This document shows, one piece after another, positions 33,255-41,094 of a DNA stretch of 64,000 nucleotides. The DNA is from UBA1127 sp965116355 (GTDB lineage Bacteria; Chloroflexota; Dehalococcoidia; Lucifugimonadales; UBA1127): the NCBI GenBank assembly GCA_965116355.1, contig OZ220679.1, forward strand, positions 2,294,001 through 2,358,000. Reading direction: 5' to 3'. The position numbers were made by a program, and so were the translations under genes. Below the pieces are notes generated by a model that was not told the origin of the DNA, searched no databases, and saw nothing but the letters and a program-made list of their open reading frames with translations. Each line of letters opens with the position of its first letter. Position 1 is the first letter of the stretch.

Positions 33255-33584
33255 TCACTTGGCGGGCAGCGCGAGGGCCGTCGTTGCGCCAAAGTGGACC
33301 CACTCGGCGAGCGAGTCGTCGGCGGAAGTGGCCTCGGGGCCGACGAGGACCCAGCCGCGCATCGGGCGGCCGGAGTAGTCCATCTCGCGGACGTGGGGCA
33401 GTTCGAGAGTGGCGGCGTAGGCGTCCTTCGGCACTCGCACGATAACGTCGTCGTTGAGGACGCAGCAGGCGAGGTTGCCCTGCACCATGAAGGCCATGCC
33501 GCCGAACATTGACTTGCGCTGGAGCGTGGGCTCGGGGCCGAGGACGGCCAGGACGCGGTCGGCGAGATCCTGGTTGTAGGACAT
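33255..33584 (-). CDS. TfoX N-terminal domain protein
   Basis: A 109-residue protein matching the TfoX N-terminal domain: LADRVLAVLGPEPTLQRKSMFGGMAFMVQGNLACCVLNDD-type sequence over residues 7-48, then VPKDAYAATLELPHVREMD and RPMRGWVLVGPEA. The domain occurs alone in many bacteria without a proven competence role. ATG 33584 is chosen at the start of domain homology, nine bases after GGGAG. It lies between ilvD and the PhnB-like gene on the same strand. Confidence 0.85.
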   Translation of the reverse strand: MSYNQDLADRVLAVLGPEPTLQRKSMFGGMAFMVQGNLACCVLNDDVIVRVPKDAYAATLELPHVREMDYSGRPMRGWVLVGPEATSADDSLAEWVHFGATTALALPAK

Positions 33585-33621
33585 GGAGGTTACTCCCGCT
33601 CCCTGCTTGCGCTTGGGTTGG

Positions 33622-35307
33622 TTAGCTGGTGACGGCGCCCTCGCTGGCGGTGCCGACGAGCTTGGCGTACTTGGCCATGACGCCGACCTCGTACGGGATG
33701 GGGCGGGGTTGCCAAGCTGCCCGGCGGCGGGCCATTTCCTCGTCGGAGATCTCGACGCTGAGGTCGCGGCTCTCGACGTCGAGGTGGATGATGTCGCCTT
33801 CCTGGACGAGGGCGATGGGGCCGCCAACAGCGGCCTCGGGGGCGACGTGGCCGATCATGGGGCCGTGGGTTGCGCCGGAGAAGCGGCCGTCGGTGAGTAG
33901 GAGGACGTCGTTGCCGAGGCCGGCGCCCATGATGGCGCCCGTCACGGCGAGCATTTCCTGCATGCCGGGGCCGCCGCGGGGGCCCTCGTAGCGGATGACG
34001 ACGACGTCGCCGGCGTTGATCTCGCCGCGGGTGACGGCCTCGAAGGTGGCGCGCTCGCCGTCGTAGACGCGTGCGGGGCCGCGGTGCTGCTGGTGCTTGG
34101 TGCCGGAGACCTTCATCACCGAACCCTCGGGCGAGAGGTTGCCGCGGAGAATGACGAGGCCGCCCGTGGGGGTGCGCGGCGCTGTGACCGGGTGGACGAC
34201 CTCGCCGTCAGCGGCGGGGATGTCGAGGTCGTCGAGGTTTTCGGCGACGGTCTTGCCGGTGCACGTGAGAACGTTGGGGTGGAGCAGGCCGGCGTTCAGG
34301 AGCTCCCGCATGACGACGGGTACGCCGCCGACCTTGTCGAGGTCAGACATAACGTATTTGCCGGCGGGCCGGAGGTCGGTGAGGTAGGGAGTGACGCGGC
34401 TGAGGCGGTCGAAGTCGTCGATCTTGAGGTCGACCTTGGCTTCGTGGGCGATGGCGAGGAGGTGGAGGACGGCATTGGTGGAGCCGCCCATGGCGAGGAC
34501 GACCATGATGGCGTTCTCGAAGGCATCCTTCGTCATGATGTCGCGGGGCTTGATGCCGCGCTCCAGCATCGTGTAGACGGCGGCGGCGGCCTGGTGGGCG
34601 ATACCCTCGTTCTTGGGGTCGACGGCGGGGACGGAGGCGGCGCCGGGGATGGACATGCCCATGGCCTCGATGGCGGAGGACATGGTGTTGGCGGTGAACA
34701 TGCCGGCGCAGGCGCCCTCGCCGGGGCAGGCGATGCGTTCCATGGCGAAGAGGGCCTCCTGCGAGAGGTTGCCCTTGGACCAGGAGCCGACGGCCTCAAA
34801 CATGTCCTGAATGTTGATGTCCTTGCCGAGGTAGTTGCCGGGCAGGATGGCGCCGCCGTAGACGAAGATCGACGGAATGTTGAGGCGGGCCATGGCCATC
34901 AGGGAGCCGGGCATGTTCTTGTCGCAGGCGGCGACGGCGATGAGTCCGTCCATGCTCTCGCCAAAGCAGACGGTCTCGATGGAGTCGGCGATGACCTCGC
35001 GGCTGACGAGGGAGGCCTTCATGCCCTCCGTGCCCATGGAGATGCCGTCTGAGACGGTGATGGTGCCGAAGAGGAAGGGGAAGCCGTTGGCTCGGCGGAC
35101 GCCCTCTTTGCAGGCGTGGGCGACTCGGTCAAGGTGGACGTTGCAGGGGGTGACGTCGCTGGCGAGGTTGGCGACGGCGATGAACGCGCGGTCCATGTCG
35201 TCGTCGCTCATGCCGACGGCGCGGAGCATGGCGCGCGCGGGAGCGCGGTGTGCGCCGTCGGTGACAATTCGGCTCATGTGCTTGACGTCGTACTTGGTGG
35301 TGGTCAT
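33622..35307 (-). CDS. ilvD: Dihydroxy-acid dehydratase
   Basis: A 561-residue IlvD of the IlvD/Edd family that dehydrates 2,3-dihydroxy-isovalerate and 2,3-dihydroxy-3-methylvalerate in branched-chain amino acid synthesis. Fe-S ligand regions are visible as VTPCNVHL, ACDKNMPGSL and CPGEGACAGMFTANTM, with GRFSGATHGPMIGHVAPEA near the C-terminus, the IlvD-type signature 2. ATG 35307 with GGAGTGC upstream gives the standard length. The other ilv genes are not in the window. Confidence 0.94.
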   Translation of the reverse strand: MTTTKYDVKHMSRIVTDGAHRAPARAMLRAVGMSDDDMDRAFIAVANLASDVTPCNVHLDRVAHACKEGVRRANGFPFLFGTITVSDGISMGTEGMKASLVSREVIADSIETVCFGESMDGLIAVAACDKNMPGSLMAMARLNIPSIFVYGGAILPGNYLGKDINIQDMFEAVGSWSKGNLSQEALFAMERIACPGEGACAGMFTANTMSSAIEAMGMSIPGAASVPAVDPKNEGIAHQAAAAVYTMLERGIKPRDIMTKDAFENAIMVVLAMGGSTNAVLHLLAIAHEAKVDLKIDDFDRLSRVTPYLTDLRPAGKYVMSDLDKVGGVPVVMRELLNAGLLHPNVLTCTGKTVAENLDDLDIPAADGEVVHPVTAPRTPTGGLVILRGNLSPEGSVMKVSGTKHQQHRGPARVYDGERATFEAVTRGEINAGDVVVIRYEGPRGGPGMQEMLAVTGAIMGAGLGNDVLLLTDGRFSGATHGPMIGHVAPEAAVGGPIALVQEGDIIHLDVESRDLSVEISDEEMARRRAAWQPRPIPYEVGVMAKYAKLVGTASEGAVTS

Positions 35308-35399
35308 GCGGGCACTCCTTCCGATGGTGCGCCGCCCAATAAAGCAGCGGCGGATTTCGTTGGAGAAAGTGTGCACCAAAGGGAAGGAGCTTCGCAAGG

Positions 35400-35437
35400 G
35401 CAGGCCCACCCCGCGCCTGTTGACCGGGTGGGCCTGC
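35400..35437. terminator. Strong hairpin between ilvD and the collagen-like gene
   Basis: GCAGGCCCACCC (35400-35411) and GGGTGGGCCTGC (35426-35437) form a perfect 12-bp stem with a 14-base loop, just after the stop of the minus-strand collagen-like gene. There is no strong T-run, so it may terminate or stabilise the mRNA 3' end. Confidence 0.5.
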
Positions 35438-35455
35438 TACTCGATCCGGTGGGAG

Positions 35456-36274
35456 CTAGCTGGAGGCCTCGCCGGGCGGGTCCTCGACGAAGAAGACGGT
35501 GAGGGTGGTGTTCTTCAGCAGCGGGCCGATGGTGCCGTCGTTGAAGCCGATGAGCTGGATGGTGTGGTTGCCGGCCTGCAGGTCAAAGGACTTGGCGAAG
35601 GAGACGGGCACGTCCCACTGCCGCATGATGCGGCTCACCTGCACCTGCCGGGAGTCACCGGGGTCCTCGAGCTCCGTATTGAGAGCGAGGGTGAAGTCGT
35701 GGTTGCATTCCTGGCCGATGGCGCAGCTGAAGGACGCCGTCGTGCTGACGATGGCGAAGACCTTGCCGGACCTCTCCAGCGAAATGGGGTTGGAGAGGAT
35801 GCTAACCCAGTTGTTGCGGCTGACGGTCAGGTCGTAGTCGATGCCGCTGAGGTTGGCGGTGGGGGCAAGGATGGTGAGGTTGCCGTCCTCGCCGGGGAGG
35901 CCTGCCGGGCCCTGGATTCCCTGCATACCCTGGCGGCCCTGCGGGCCGGGGAGGCCGCGGGGGCCGGTCCCGCCCTGTGCGCCTTGCGCACCCTGCGGGC
36001 CGGTTTCGCCCTTGAGTCCGGGGGCGCCGGCCCTGCCGTCGTCTCCCTTGGGGCCCTGCGCGCCGGCGGGGCCGGGCGGGCCCTGCACCTCTGAGAGGCG
36101 GTCGGTCAGGGCCTGGTTGACCAGGACAAGGAGCTCATCGTTCGTGGGCGTGTCGCCGTCGCGGCCTGCGGGGCCCCGGGCGCCGGCTTCGCCCTGCTCG
36201 CCCTGCGGGCCAATGCAGGCGAGGAAGATGGCGAGGGTGAGCGTGATGGGTAGAAGCACCAGAAGCCTTGGCAT
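35456..36274 (-). CDS. Collagen-like repeat lipoprotein
   Basis: A 272-residue protein with a lipoprotein signal ending in LAIFLAC, then Gly-X-Y collagen triplets: a short run (GPQGEQGEAGARGPAGRDG), an acidic/helical interruption of about 25 residues, and a long run of about 22 triplets up to GLPGEDG near residue 130. The C-terminal 140 residues form a beta-rich domain (VSILSNPISLERSGKVFAIV, CAIGQECNHDFTL with a possible disulfide, NHTIQLIGFNDG) resembling the globular heads of bacterial collagen-like proteins. It is probably surface-exposed and trimeric. Base use fits its neighbours. Confidence 0.85.
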   Translation of the reverse strand: MPRLLVLLPITLTLAIFLACIGPQGEQGEAGARGPAGRDGDTPTNDELLVLVNQALTDRLSEVQGPPGPAGAQGPKGDDGRAGAPGLKGETGPQGAQGAQGGTGPRGLPGPQGRQGMQGIQGPAGLPGEDGNLTILAPTANLSGIDYDLTVSRNNWVSILSNPISLERSGKVFAIVSTTASFSCAIGQECNHDFTLALNTELEDPGDSRQVQVSRIMRQWDVPVSFAKSFDLQAGNHTIQLIGFNDGTIGPLLKNTTLTVFFVEDPPGEASS

Positions 36275-36394
36275 AGATCTACCTCCCGGGCGCGCTCGCC
36301 AAATGAGCGCGGCCCTAGCAACAGTGACGCACCACCGGCGGTTGGGCCCGGCGATGCGGTTGCGCCCGCTAAAGCGGGCGTCGCCTTTCGGCTT
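36275..36394 (-). promoter_or_regulatory. Structured 5' leader of the collagen-like gene
   Basis: The roughly 120-base leader contains two adjacent perfect hairpins, GCC-GAAA-GGC (36383-36392) and CGCCCGC-TTTA-GCGGGCG (36363-36380), then further GC-rich self-complementary sequence, and ends with a CGGGAGGT ribosome binding site. An untranslated leader of this structure could be a cis-regulatory RNA. It does not match a riboswitch class that I can name. Confidence 0.35.
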
Positions 36395-36400
36395 GGAGTC

Positions 36401-36409
36401 ATTGTAGCA
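36401..36409 (-). promoter_or_regulatory. Extended -10 promoter of the collagen-like gene
   Basis: Read on the minus strand, TGCTACAAT is an extended -10 box (TGn plus TACAAT) that would start transcription near 36394. No good -35 box is seen. Confidence 0.4.
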
Positions 36410-36525
36410 CGCCCGTCCAGACAGGCGCGACGGACGGGACCCTGCGGGCTGTGTATTCCTCTTTACCTCTCCCGTATACTGTGTGAGTTATTCACCCGGG
36501 GGCATCCTGCAGTAAAGGTGTGCCA

Positions 36526-37866
36526 TTGACGACATCCGACACCGAACATTCCCGTCCGACGCACTGGCAGGCTCGGCTGCCCTTCTTCTTCGGCTGGATC
36601 ATCGTGGGCGTGGTGTTCCTGCGATCGTTCACGACGGCGGGCGCAATCTGGTCGACGTCGGTGCTTTCGGTGCCGATGACGGAGGATCTGGGGTGGAGCC
36701 ACTCGGCGATATTCCTCGGCATCACGCTGCGCACCCTCGGGGCTGCCGTCGGCGGGTTCTTCCTCGGGCGGTTCCTCGACACGAGCAGAGGGGCGCCGAT
36801 CCTGGCGGTGGGGAGCGCCTTCGTGTCGGGCTTCGGGCTGATGCTCGTGGCGGCGGTGCAGGAGGTGTGGCAGTTCTGGCTCATCTACGGCTTGCTGAGC
36901 GGAGTGCTGGGGGCCGGGCCCGGCGCGCTGCTGATGGGGGCCATCGTTCCCAAGTGGTTCGTGAAGAAGCGGGGGCGGGCGACGGCGCTGGCCTCGATGG
37001 GGACGGGGCTGGCGGCGTTCCTCCTGCCCTTCACGGTGGCGAACGTGGTGGAGGCGGTGGACTGGCGCACGACATTCCTGCTGCTGGGCGGGATGACGCT
37101 GGTCTTCGCGGTGCTGCCGGCGCTGCTCATCAAGACCAGGCCGGAAGACGTCGGGCTGCACACGGATGGAGACTCGGAGAGCGTGGCGGCAGCGGCGCGG
37201 GCGCGGGGCGCGGATAACAGCCTGACGGCGCGGGAGGCGTTTCGCACGATCACGCTGTGGCTGCTGGTGGCGGCGGCGTTCTTCGCGAGCTTCTCGCCGA
37301 CGGCGTACCCGGCGAACCTGACGCCGACGTTCAGCGACAAGGGCTTCGACCTGACGACGGCCGGATTCGCTTTCAGCGCGTACGGGTTCACGAGCTTCTT
37401 CGGGCGGTTCTTCTGGGGATGGCTGGCGGACCGCGTGCACATCCGGAAGGCGCTGCTCATCATATGCGGGTGGAACGGACTGACCGTGCCGCTGCTGTTG
37501 CTCATGCCGGGCGACAGCGTGCTGGCCGCGGGGGCGATCGCCGGCTTCGGCATCGGCGGATGGGTCGGCCTGAACCAGGTGGTGTGGGCGACGTACTTCG
37601 GGCGGGCGAACCTGGGCGCCATCACGGGGCGGGTGCGGCCGCTCATCACGCTGTCGGGCGGGACGGGGCCGTTCCTGGTGGCCTTCATGGCCGACTTCTT
37701 CGGCGGCTTCGGCACGGGCATCGTCGTCATGGCCGCGAGCTGGTGGGCGTCGTCCTTCTTCCTCTTCATCGTGCGGCCCGTGCGCCGGATGCAGCCCACC
37801 GCGCCGGCACAGGCGCCGACGACAGCACGAGGGGCGACTGAAACAACCTCGAACCAGGGAGGGTAG
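36526..37866 (+). CDS. Major facilitator superfamily transporter
   Basis: A 446-residue protein with twelve hydrophobic segments and the MFS layout of oxalate:formate antiporter-like (monocarboxylate-porter) proteins: FFFGWIIVGVVFLRSFTTAG in helix 1, and FLGRFLDTSRGAP between helices 2 and 3 (a GxxxDxxxGR-like loop). It is the first of a run of plus-strand catabolic genes and may import an organic acid. TTG 36526 is preferred because AAAGG lies seven bases before it; a GTG at 36520 is too close. Confidence 0.85.
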   Translation: MTTSDTEHSRPTHWQARLPFFFGWIIVGVVFLRSFTTAGAIWSTSVLSVPMTEDLGWSHSAIFLGITLRTLGAAVGGFFLGRFLDTSRGAPILAVGSAFVSGFGLMLVAAVQEVWQFWLIYGLLSGVLGAGPGALLMGAIVPKWFVKKRGRATALASMGTGLAAFLLPFTVANVVEAVDWRTTFLLLGGMTLVFAVLPALLIKTRPEDVGLHTDGDSESVAAAARARGADNSLTAREAFRTITLWLLVAAAFFASFSPTAYPANLTPTFSDKGFDLTTAGFAFSAYGFTSFFGRFFWGWLADRVHIRKALLIICGWNGLTVPLLLLMPGDSVLAAGAIAGFGIGGWVGLNQVVWATYFGRANLGAITGRVRPLITLSGGTGPFLVAFMADFFGGFGTGIVVMAASWWASSFFLFIVRPVRRMQPTAPAQAPTTARGATETTSNQGG

Positions 37867-37870
37867 AGAC

Positions 37871-39061
37871 ATGGCGACAGAGCGGCCACGGCTGCGCATC
37901 GGTTTCATTGGGCTCGGGATGGCGGGTTCCGGCATGGTGCGGAGCATGTACGAGCACCCGGACGTGAGCATCGCGGCGGCGGCGGACCACCACGCGGGCC
38001 CCCGGGAGGCGTTCGCGCGGGACTTCGAGGCGGAGGTGTTCGAGGACGCGGAGGCGCTGTGCGAGAGCGACAACGTCGACTTCGTCTACGTCGCGACGCC
38101 GCACCAGTTCCACAAAGAGCACGTCATCATGGCGGCGGAGCATGGCAAGCACGTCATCGTGGAGAAGCCGCTGTCGCTGACGCTGGAGGACTGCGACGCG
38201 ATCATCGAGGCCGTTGACAGGACGGGGGTGAAGGTGATCGTCGGGCACACGCACAGCTACGACCCGGCCATACGCGTGATGCGGCAGATGATCGCGAGCG
38301 GAGACTACGGCAAGCTCGGCATGATCAATACCTGGAACTATACCAACTTCCTGTACCGGCCGCGGCGGCCGGAGGAGCTGGACACCTCGCTGGGCGGGGG
38401 CATCCTGTTCAACCAGGTACCGCACCAGGTGGACAGCGTGCGGTTGCTGGGCGGCGGGCTCGTCAAGAGCGTGCGGTCGGCGACAGGAGTCTGGGACGCG
38501 TCGCGGCCGACGGAGGGGAGCCACCTGACGTTCCTGCAGTTCGAGGACGGCGCGGCAGCGTCTATGGTGTACAGCGGCTACGACCACTTCAGCACCGACG
38601 AGTTCAACGGCTGGATCGGCGAGGGCGGGGGCGCAAGCGCTCCCGACAGCCACGGCCGGGCGCGGCGGTCGCTGGCGGGCGTGGGCCGGGACGAGGAGAT
38701 CTCGCTGCGGACGTCGGTGTACGCGTACAAGGGGCTCGGCGACCGCACTGCGTCGGGGCCGCAGAACCAGCCCCGGTTCGGCGTCATGGTGGTGAGCTGC
38801 GAGGGCGGCGACCTGCGGCCGACGGCCAACGGCGTCGCGGTGTACACGGCGGAGGGGATGAGCGAGGTCGAAATCCCGGCGGGGCGCGGCGTGCCGGGCC
38901 GGGGGGACGTGATGGACGAGCTGTACAACGCCGTCGTCCACGACGCGCCGCTGGTTCACGACGTCCGGTGGGGCAAGGCGACGCTGGAGGTGTGCCTGGC
39001 CATCCTGGAGTCGTCCCGGACTCGGCAGGAGGTTGTGCTATCGCATCAGGTGGGGTTGTAG
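37871..39061 (+). CDS. Gfo/Idh/MocA family oxidoreductase
   Basis: A 396-residue NAD(P)-dependent dehydrogenase. The Rossmann start is IGFIGLGMAGSGM; the family's EKPLSLTLEDCDAI holds the catalytic Lys; the C-terminal alpha/beta domain has GGGILFNQVPHQVDSVRLLGG with the conserved His. It resembles members that act on cyclic diols or sugars (for example phthalate dihydrodiol dehydrogenase-like enzymes), which would fit a partner for a Rieske oxygenase elsewhere, but the substrate is not proven. It follows the MFS gene by four bases, so the two are likely co-transcribed. Confidence 0.88.
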   Translation: MATERPRLRIGFIGLGMAGSGMVRSMYEHPDVSIAAAADHHAGPREAFARDFEAEVFEDAEALCESDNVDFVYVATPHQFHKEHVIMAAEHGKHVIVEKPLSLTLEDCDAIIEAVDRTGVKVIVGHTHSYDPAIRVMRQMIASGDYGKLGMINTWNYTNFLYRPRRPEELDTSLGGGILFNQVPHQVDSVRLLGGGLVKSVRSATGVWDASRPTEGSHLTFLQFEDGAAASMVYSGYDHFSTDEFNGWIGEGGGASAPDSHGRARRSLAGVGRDEEISLRTSVYAYKGLGDRTASGPQNQPRFGVMVVSCEGGDLRPTANGVAVYTAEGMSEVEIPAGRGVPGRGDVMDELYNAVVHDAPLVHDVRWGKATLEVCLAILESSRTRQEVVLSHQVGL

Positions 39062-39074
39062 ACAGGGGTGTAGT

Positions 39075-39115
39075 CGCGCCCTTCGACAGGCTCAGGGCGG
39101 ATTCAGGGCAAACGG
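39075..39115. repeat. Dispersed TTCGACAGGCTCAGGGC repeat copy
   Basis: The spacer after the oxidoreductase gene contains CCCTTCGACAGGCTCAGGGC followed by a partial second copy (TTCAGGGCAAACGG), a truncated tandem duplication of the element seen elsewhere in the window. Confidence 0.6.
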
Positions 39116-39132
39116 TGGACAGGAGGACGGAC

Positions 39133-40179
39133 GTGAAGATTGCAGTGATTGGCGCGGGGGCGATCGGTGGGACGCTGGGCGGGCACATGACGCGCGGGGG
39201 CGAGGACGTGACGATCTTCGACCCGTGGCAGGAGCACGTCGACAAGATGCGGAACGACGGGCTGTTCCTCGACGGGGTGCAGGGCGAGCACCTGGTGCAG
39301 GTGGACGCGCGGCACGTGAGCGAGCTGGTCGGCGCGACGGACAAGTACGACCTCGTCATCTGCGCGGTGAAGTCGTACGACACGCCGTGGGCGATCGACC
39401 TGATGCTGCCGCACCTGGCGGAGGGAGGGTTCTTCGTCAGCCCGCAGAACAGCATCAACGAGGAGCAGATCGCGCCGCTGGTGGGCGCGGACCGGATGAT
39501 CGGCTGCGTGAGCACGATCTCGGCGTGGCTGATGGAGGCCGGGCACGTGCGGCAGACGGGCAGCATGAGCCAGGCGCTCAAGGGCAACGTCTCGTTCACC
39601 GTCGGCGAGCTGGACGGGCGGGACACGGAGCGGGTGCAGATGGTGCGTGAGATCTGGGACCACGCGGGCCACACGACGGTGACGGACAACCTTTGGGGCG
39701 AGCGGTGGTCCAAACTGGCCATCAACTGCATGGCCAACCCGACGGCGGGCATGACGGGGCTGACGAGCCACGAGGTGCGCGCCAACCCGACCTCGCGGGG
39801 GATGATGCTGAAGTTTGGCGCGGAGGCCATCCGCGTGGGGCGCACGCTGGGGCACTCGATTCCGTCGCCGATGAAGGGATTCAGCCTTGACGACATCGAG
39901 GCGGCGGCGTGGGAGGGCAACGCGGAGCTGGAGGCGACGTTCTCCGGGCCGCCGCCGGCGGTGGCGGGATACCCGTCGCTGTACCAGGACGTGATGAAGG
40001 GGCGCAAGACGGAGGTCGATTACCTGAATGGGCTCGTGGCGAAGAAGGGCAAGGAGATCGGCGTCGCGGCGCCGTGGAGCGAGGCGGCGGTGACGGTCAT
40101 CAAAGGCGTCGAGTCGGGCGAGTTCGCCGTCGGGATGGAGAACGTGACGCGCGTGGGGCAGATAGCGCGGGCGGGGTAG
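39133..40179 (+). CDS. Ketopantoate reductase family protein
   Basis: A 348-residue ApbA/PanE-type protein from GTG 39133 with AGGAGG upstream. The N-terminal NADP-binding motif is IGAGAIGGTLGGHM; the C-terminal helical domain holds SKLAINCMANPTAGMTGL with the conserved Lys and Asn, and YPSLYQDVMKGRKTEVDYLNG. PanE reduces ketopantoate for pantothenate synthesis, but members in catabolic clusters often act on other 2-ketoacids. The surrounding genes favour such a role here; no other pantothenate gene is seen. Confidence 0.85.
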   Translation: MKIAVIGAGAIGGTLGGHMTRGGEDVTIFDPWQEHVDKMRNDGLFLDGVQGEHLVQVDARHVSELVGATDKYDLVICAVKSYDTPWAIDLMLPHLAEGGFFVSPQNSINEEQIAPLVGADRMIGCVSTISAWLMEAGHVRQTGSMSQALKGNVSFTVGELDGRDTERVQMVREIWDHAGHTTVTDNLWGERWSKLAINCMANPTAGMTGLTSHEVRANPTSRGMMLKFGAEAIRVGRTLGHSIPSPMKGFSLDDIEAAAWEGNAELEATFSGPPPAVAGYPSLYQDVMKGRKTEVDYLNGLVAKKGKEIGVAAPWSEAAVTVIKGVESGEFAVGMENVTRVGQIARAG

Positions 40180-40185
40180 GGGGCG

Positions 40186-40255
40186 CCCTTCGACAGGCCC
40201 AGGGCGATCGGCACCACCCTGCCCCATTGGATTCCTGCCTTCGCAGGAATGACGG
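40186..40255. repeat. Two dispersed repeats before the SDR gene
   Basis: A TTCGACAGGCCCAGGGCGATCGG copy (40190-40212, one or two changes) is followed by a hairpin element ATTCCTGC-CTTC-GCAGGAAT plus GACGG (40231-40255), the variant of the ATTCCCGC hairpin at 23142 with compensating changes in both arms. Confidence 0.65.
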
Positions 40256-40318
40256 GGTAGTTTGTTCGGGGCGAACGGGCTCGGCTTGGAACGAGAAACT
40301 CATTGAGGAGCGGACTGT

Positions 40319-41074
40319 ATGGACCTGGAACTGGAAGGCAAGCGGGCAATCGTGACCGGTGGCAGCCGGGGGATTGGGAAGCAGATTGCGCGGGTGCTTG
40401 GGGAAGAGGGCGTGGACATCGCCATTGCGGCGCGGGACGCGGAGCGGTTGGCGACGGCGGCGGAGGAGCTGGCGACGGCGACGGGGCGGCGCGTGCTGCC
40501 GTACACCGTCGACACGGGCAACGACGCGTCGGTGCGGGACATGGTGGACCGCGCGGCGGCGGACCTCGGCGGCGTCGACATCCTGATCAACGGAGCGGCG
40601 ATGCCCGGCGGCTTTGCCCGCCCGCCAACGCTCTCGGAGGTTACAGTCGAGGCCTTCTGGGACGACATGAACGTCAAGGTGATGGGGTACCTGCGATGCG
40701 CGCAGGCGGTGGCGCCCCACATGATCTCGCAGGGATGGGGCCGGATCATCAACCTGAGCGGCATGGCGGCGCGGCAGAGCGGGACGGTCATCGGCAGCAT
40801 GCGCAACGTGGCGGTGGTGGCGATGACGAAGAACCTGGCCGACGAGCTGGGCGAGCACGGCATCAACGTGACGGTCGTGCATCCCGGCGCCACCCGCACG
40901 GAGCGCACGACACCCGAGGCCGAGGAGCGGCTGGCGGGCAACACGGTGCGCCAGGTCATCGACGCAGCGGACGTGGCGAACGTGGTCGCGTTCCTGTGCT
41001 CGCCGAAGGCCGTGGCGGTTACCGGCGACGTGATCGCGGCTGGCGGCGGCGTGGGGCGGGCGATCCACTACTAA
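40319..41074 (+). CDS. Short-chain dehydrogenase-like protein lacking the catalytic Tyr/Lys
   Basis: A 251-residue SDR. The cofactor motif TGGSRGIGKQIA near residue 15, DILINGAAMPGG near 88 and NLSGMAARQS with the catalytic-strand Ser are present. The next segment, where Tyr-x3-Lys is expected, reads VIGSMRNVAVVAMTKNLADEL: Gly replaces Tyr and Asn replaces Lys if aligned on the usual YxxxKAAVxxLTK. The C-terminal HPGATRTERTTPEAEERL and VTGDVIAAGGG are normal. It may have lost oxidoreductase activity or use a different residue. It precedes the acetoacetyl-CoA synthetase gene by 20 bases. Confidence 0.85.
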   Translation: MDLELEGKRAIVTGGSRGIGKQIARVLGEEGVDIAIAARDAERLATAAEELATATGRRVLPYTVDTGNDASVRDMVDRAAADLGGVDILINGAAMPGGFARPPTLSEVTVEAFWDDMNVKVMGYLRCAQAVAPHMISQGWGRIINLSGMAARQSGTVIGSMRNVAVVAMTKNLADELGEHGINVTVVHPGATRTERTTPEAEERLAGNTVRQVIDAADVANVVAFLCSPKAVAVTGDVIAAGGGVGRAIHY

Positions 41075-41094
41075 ACCGGTGGCGGAGCCAAGGC

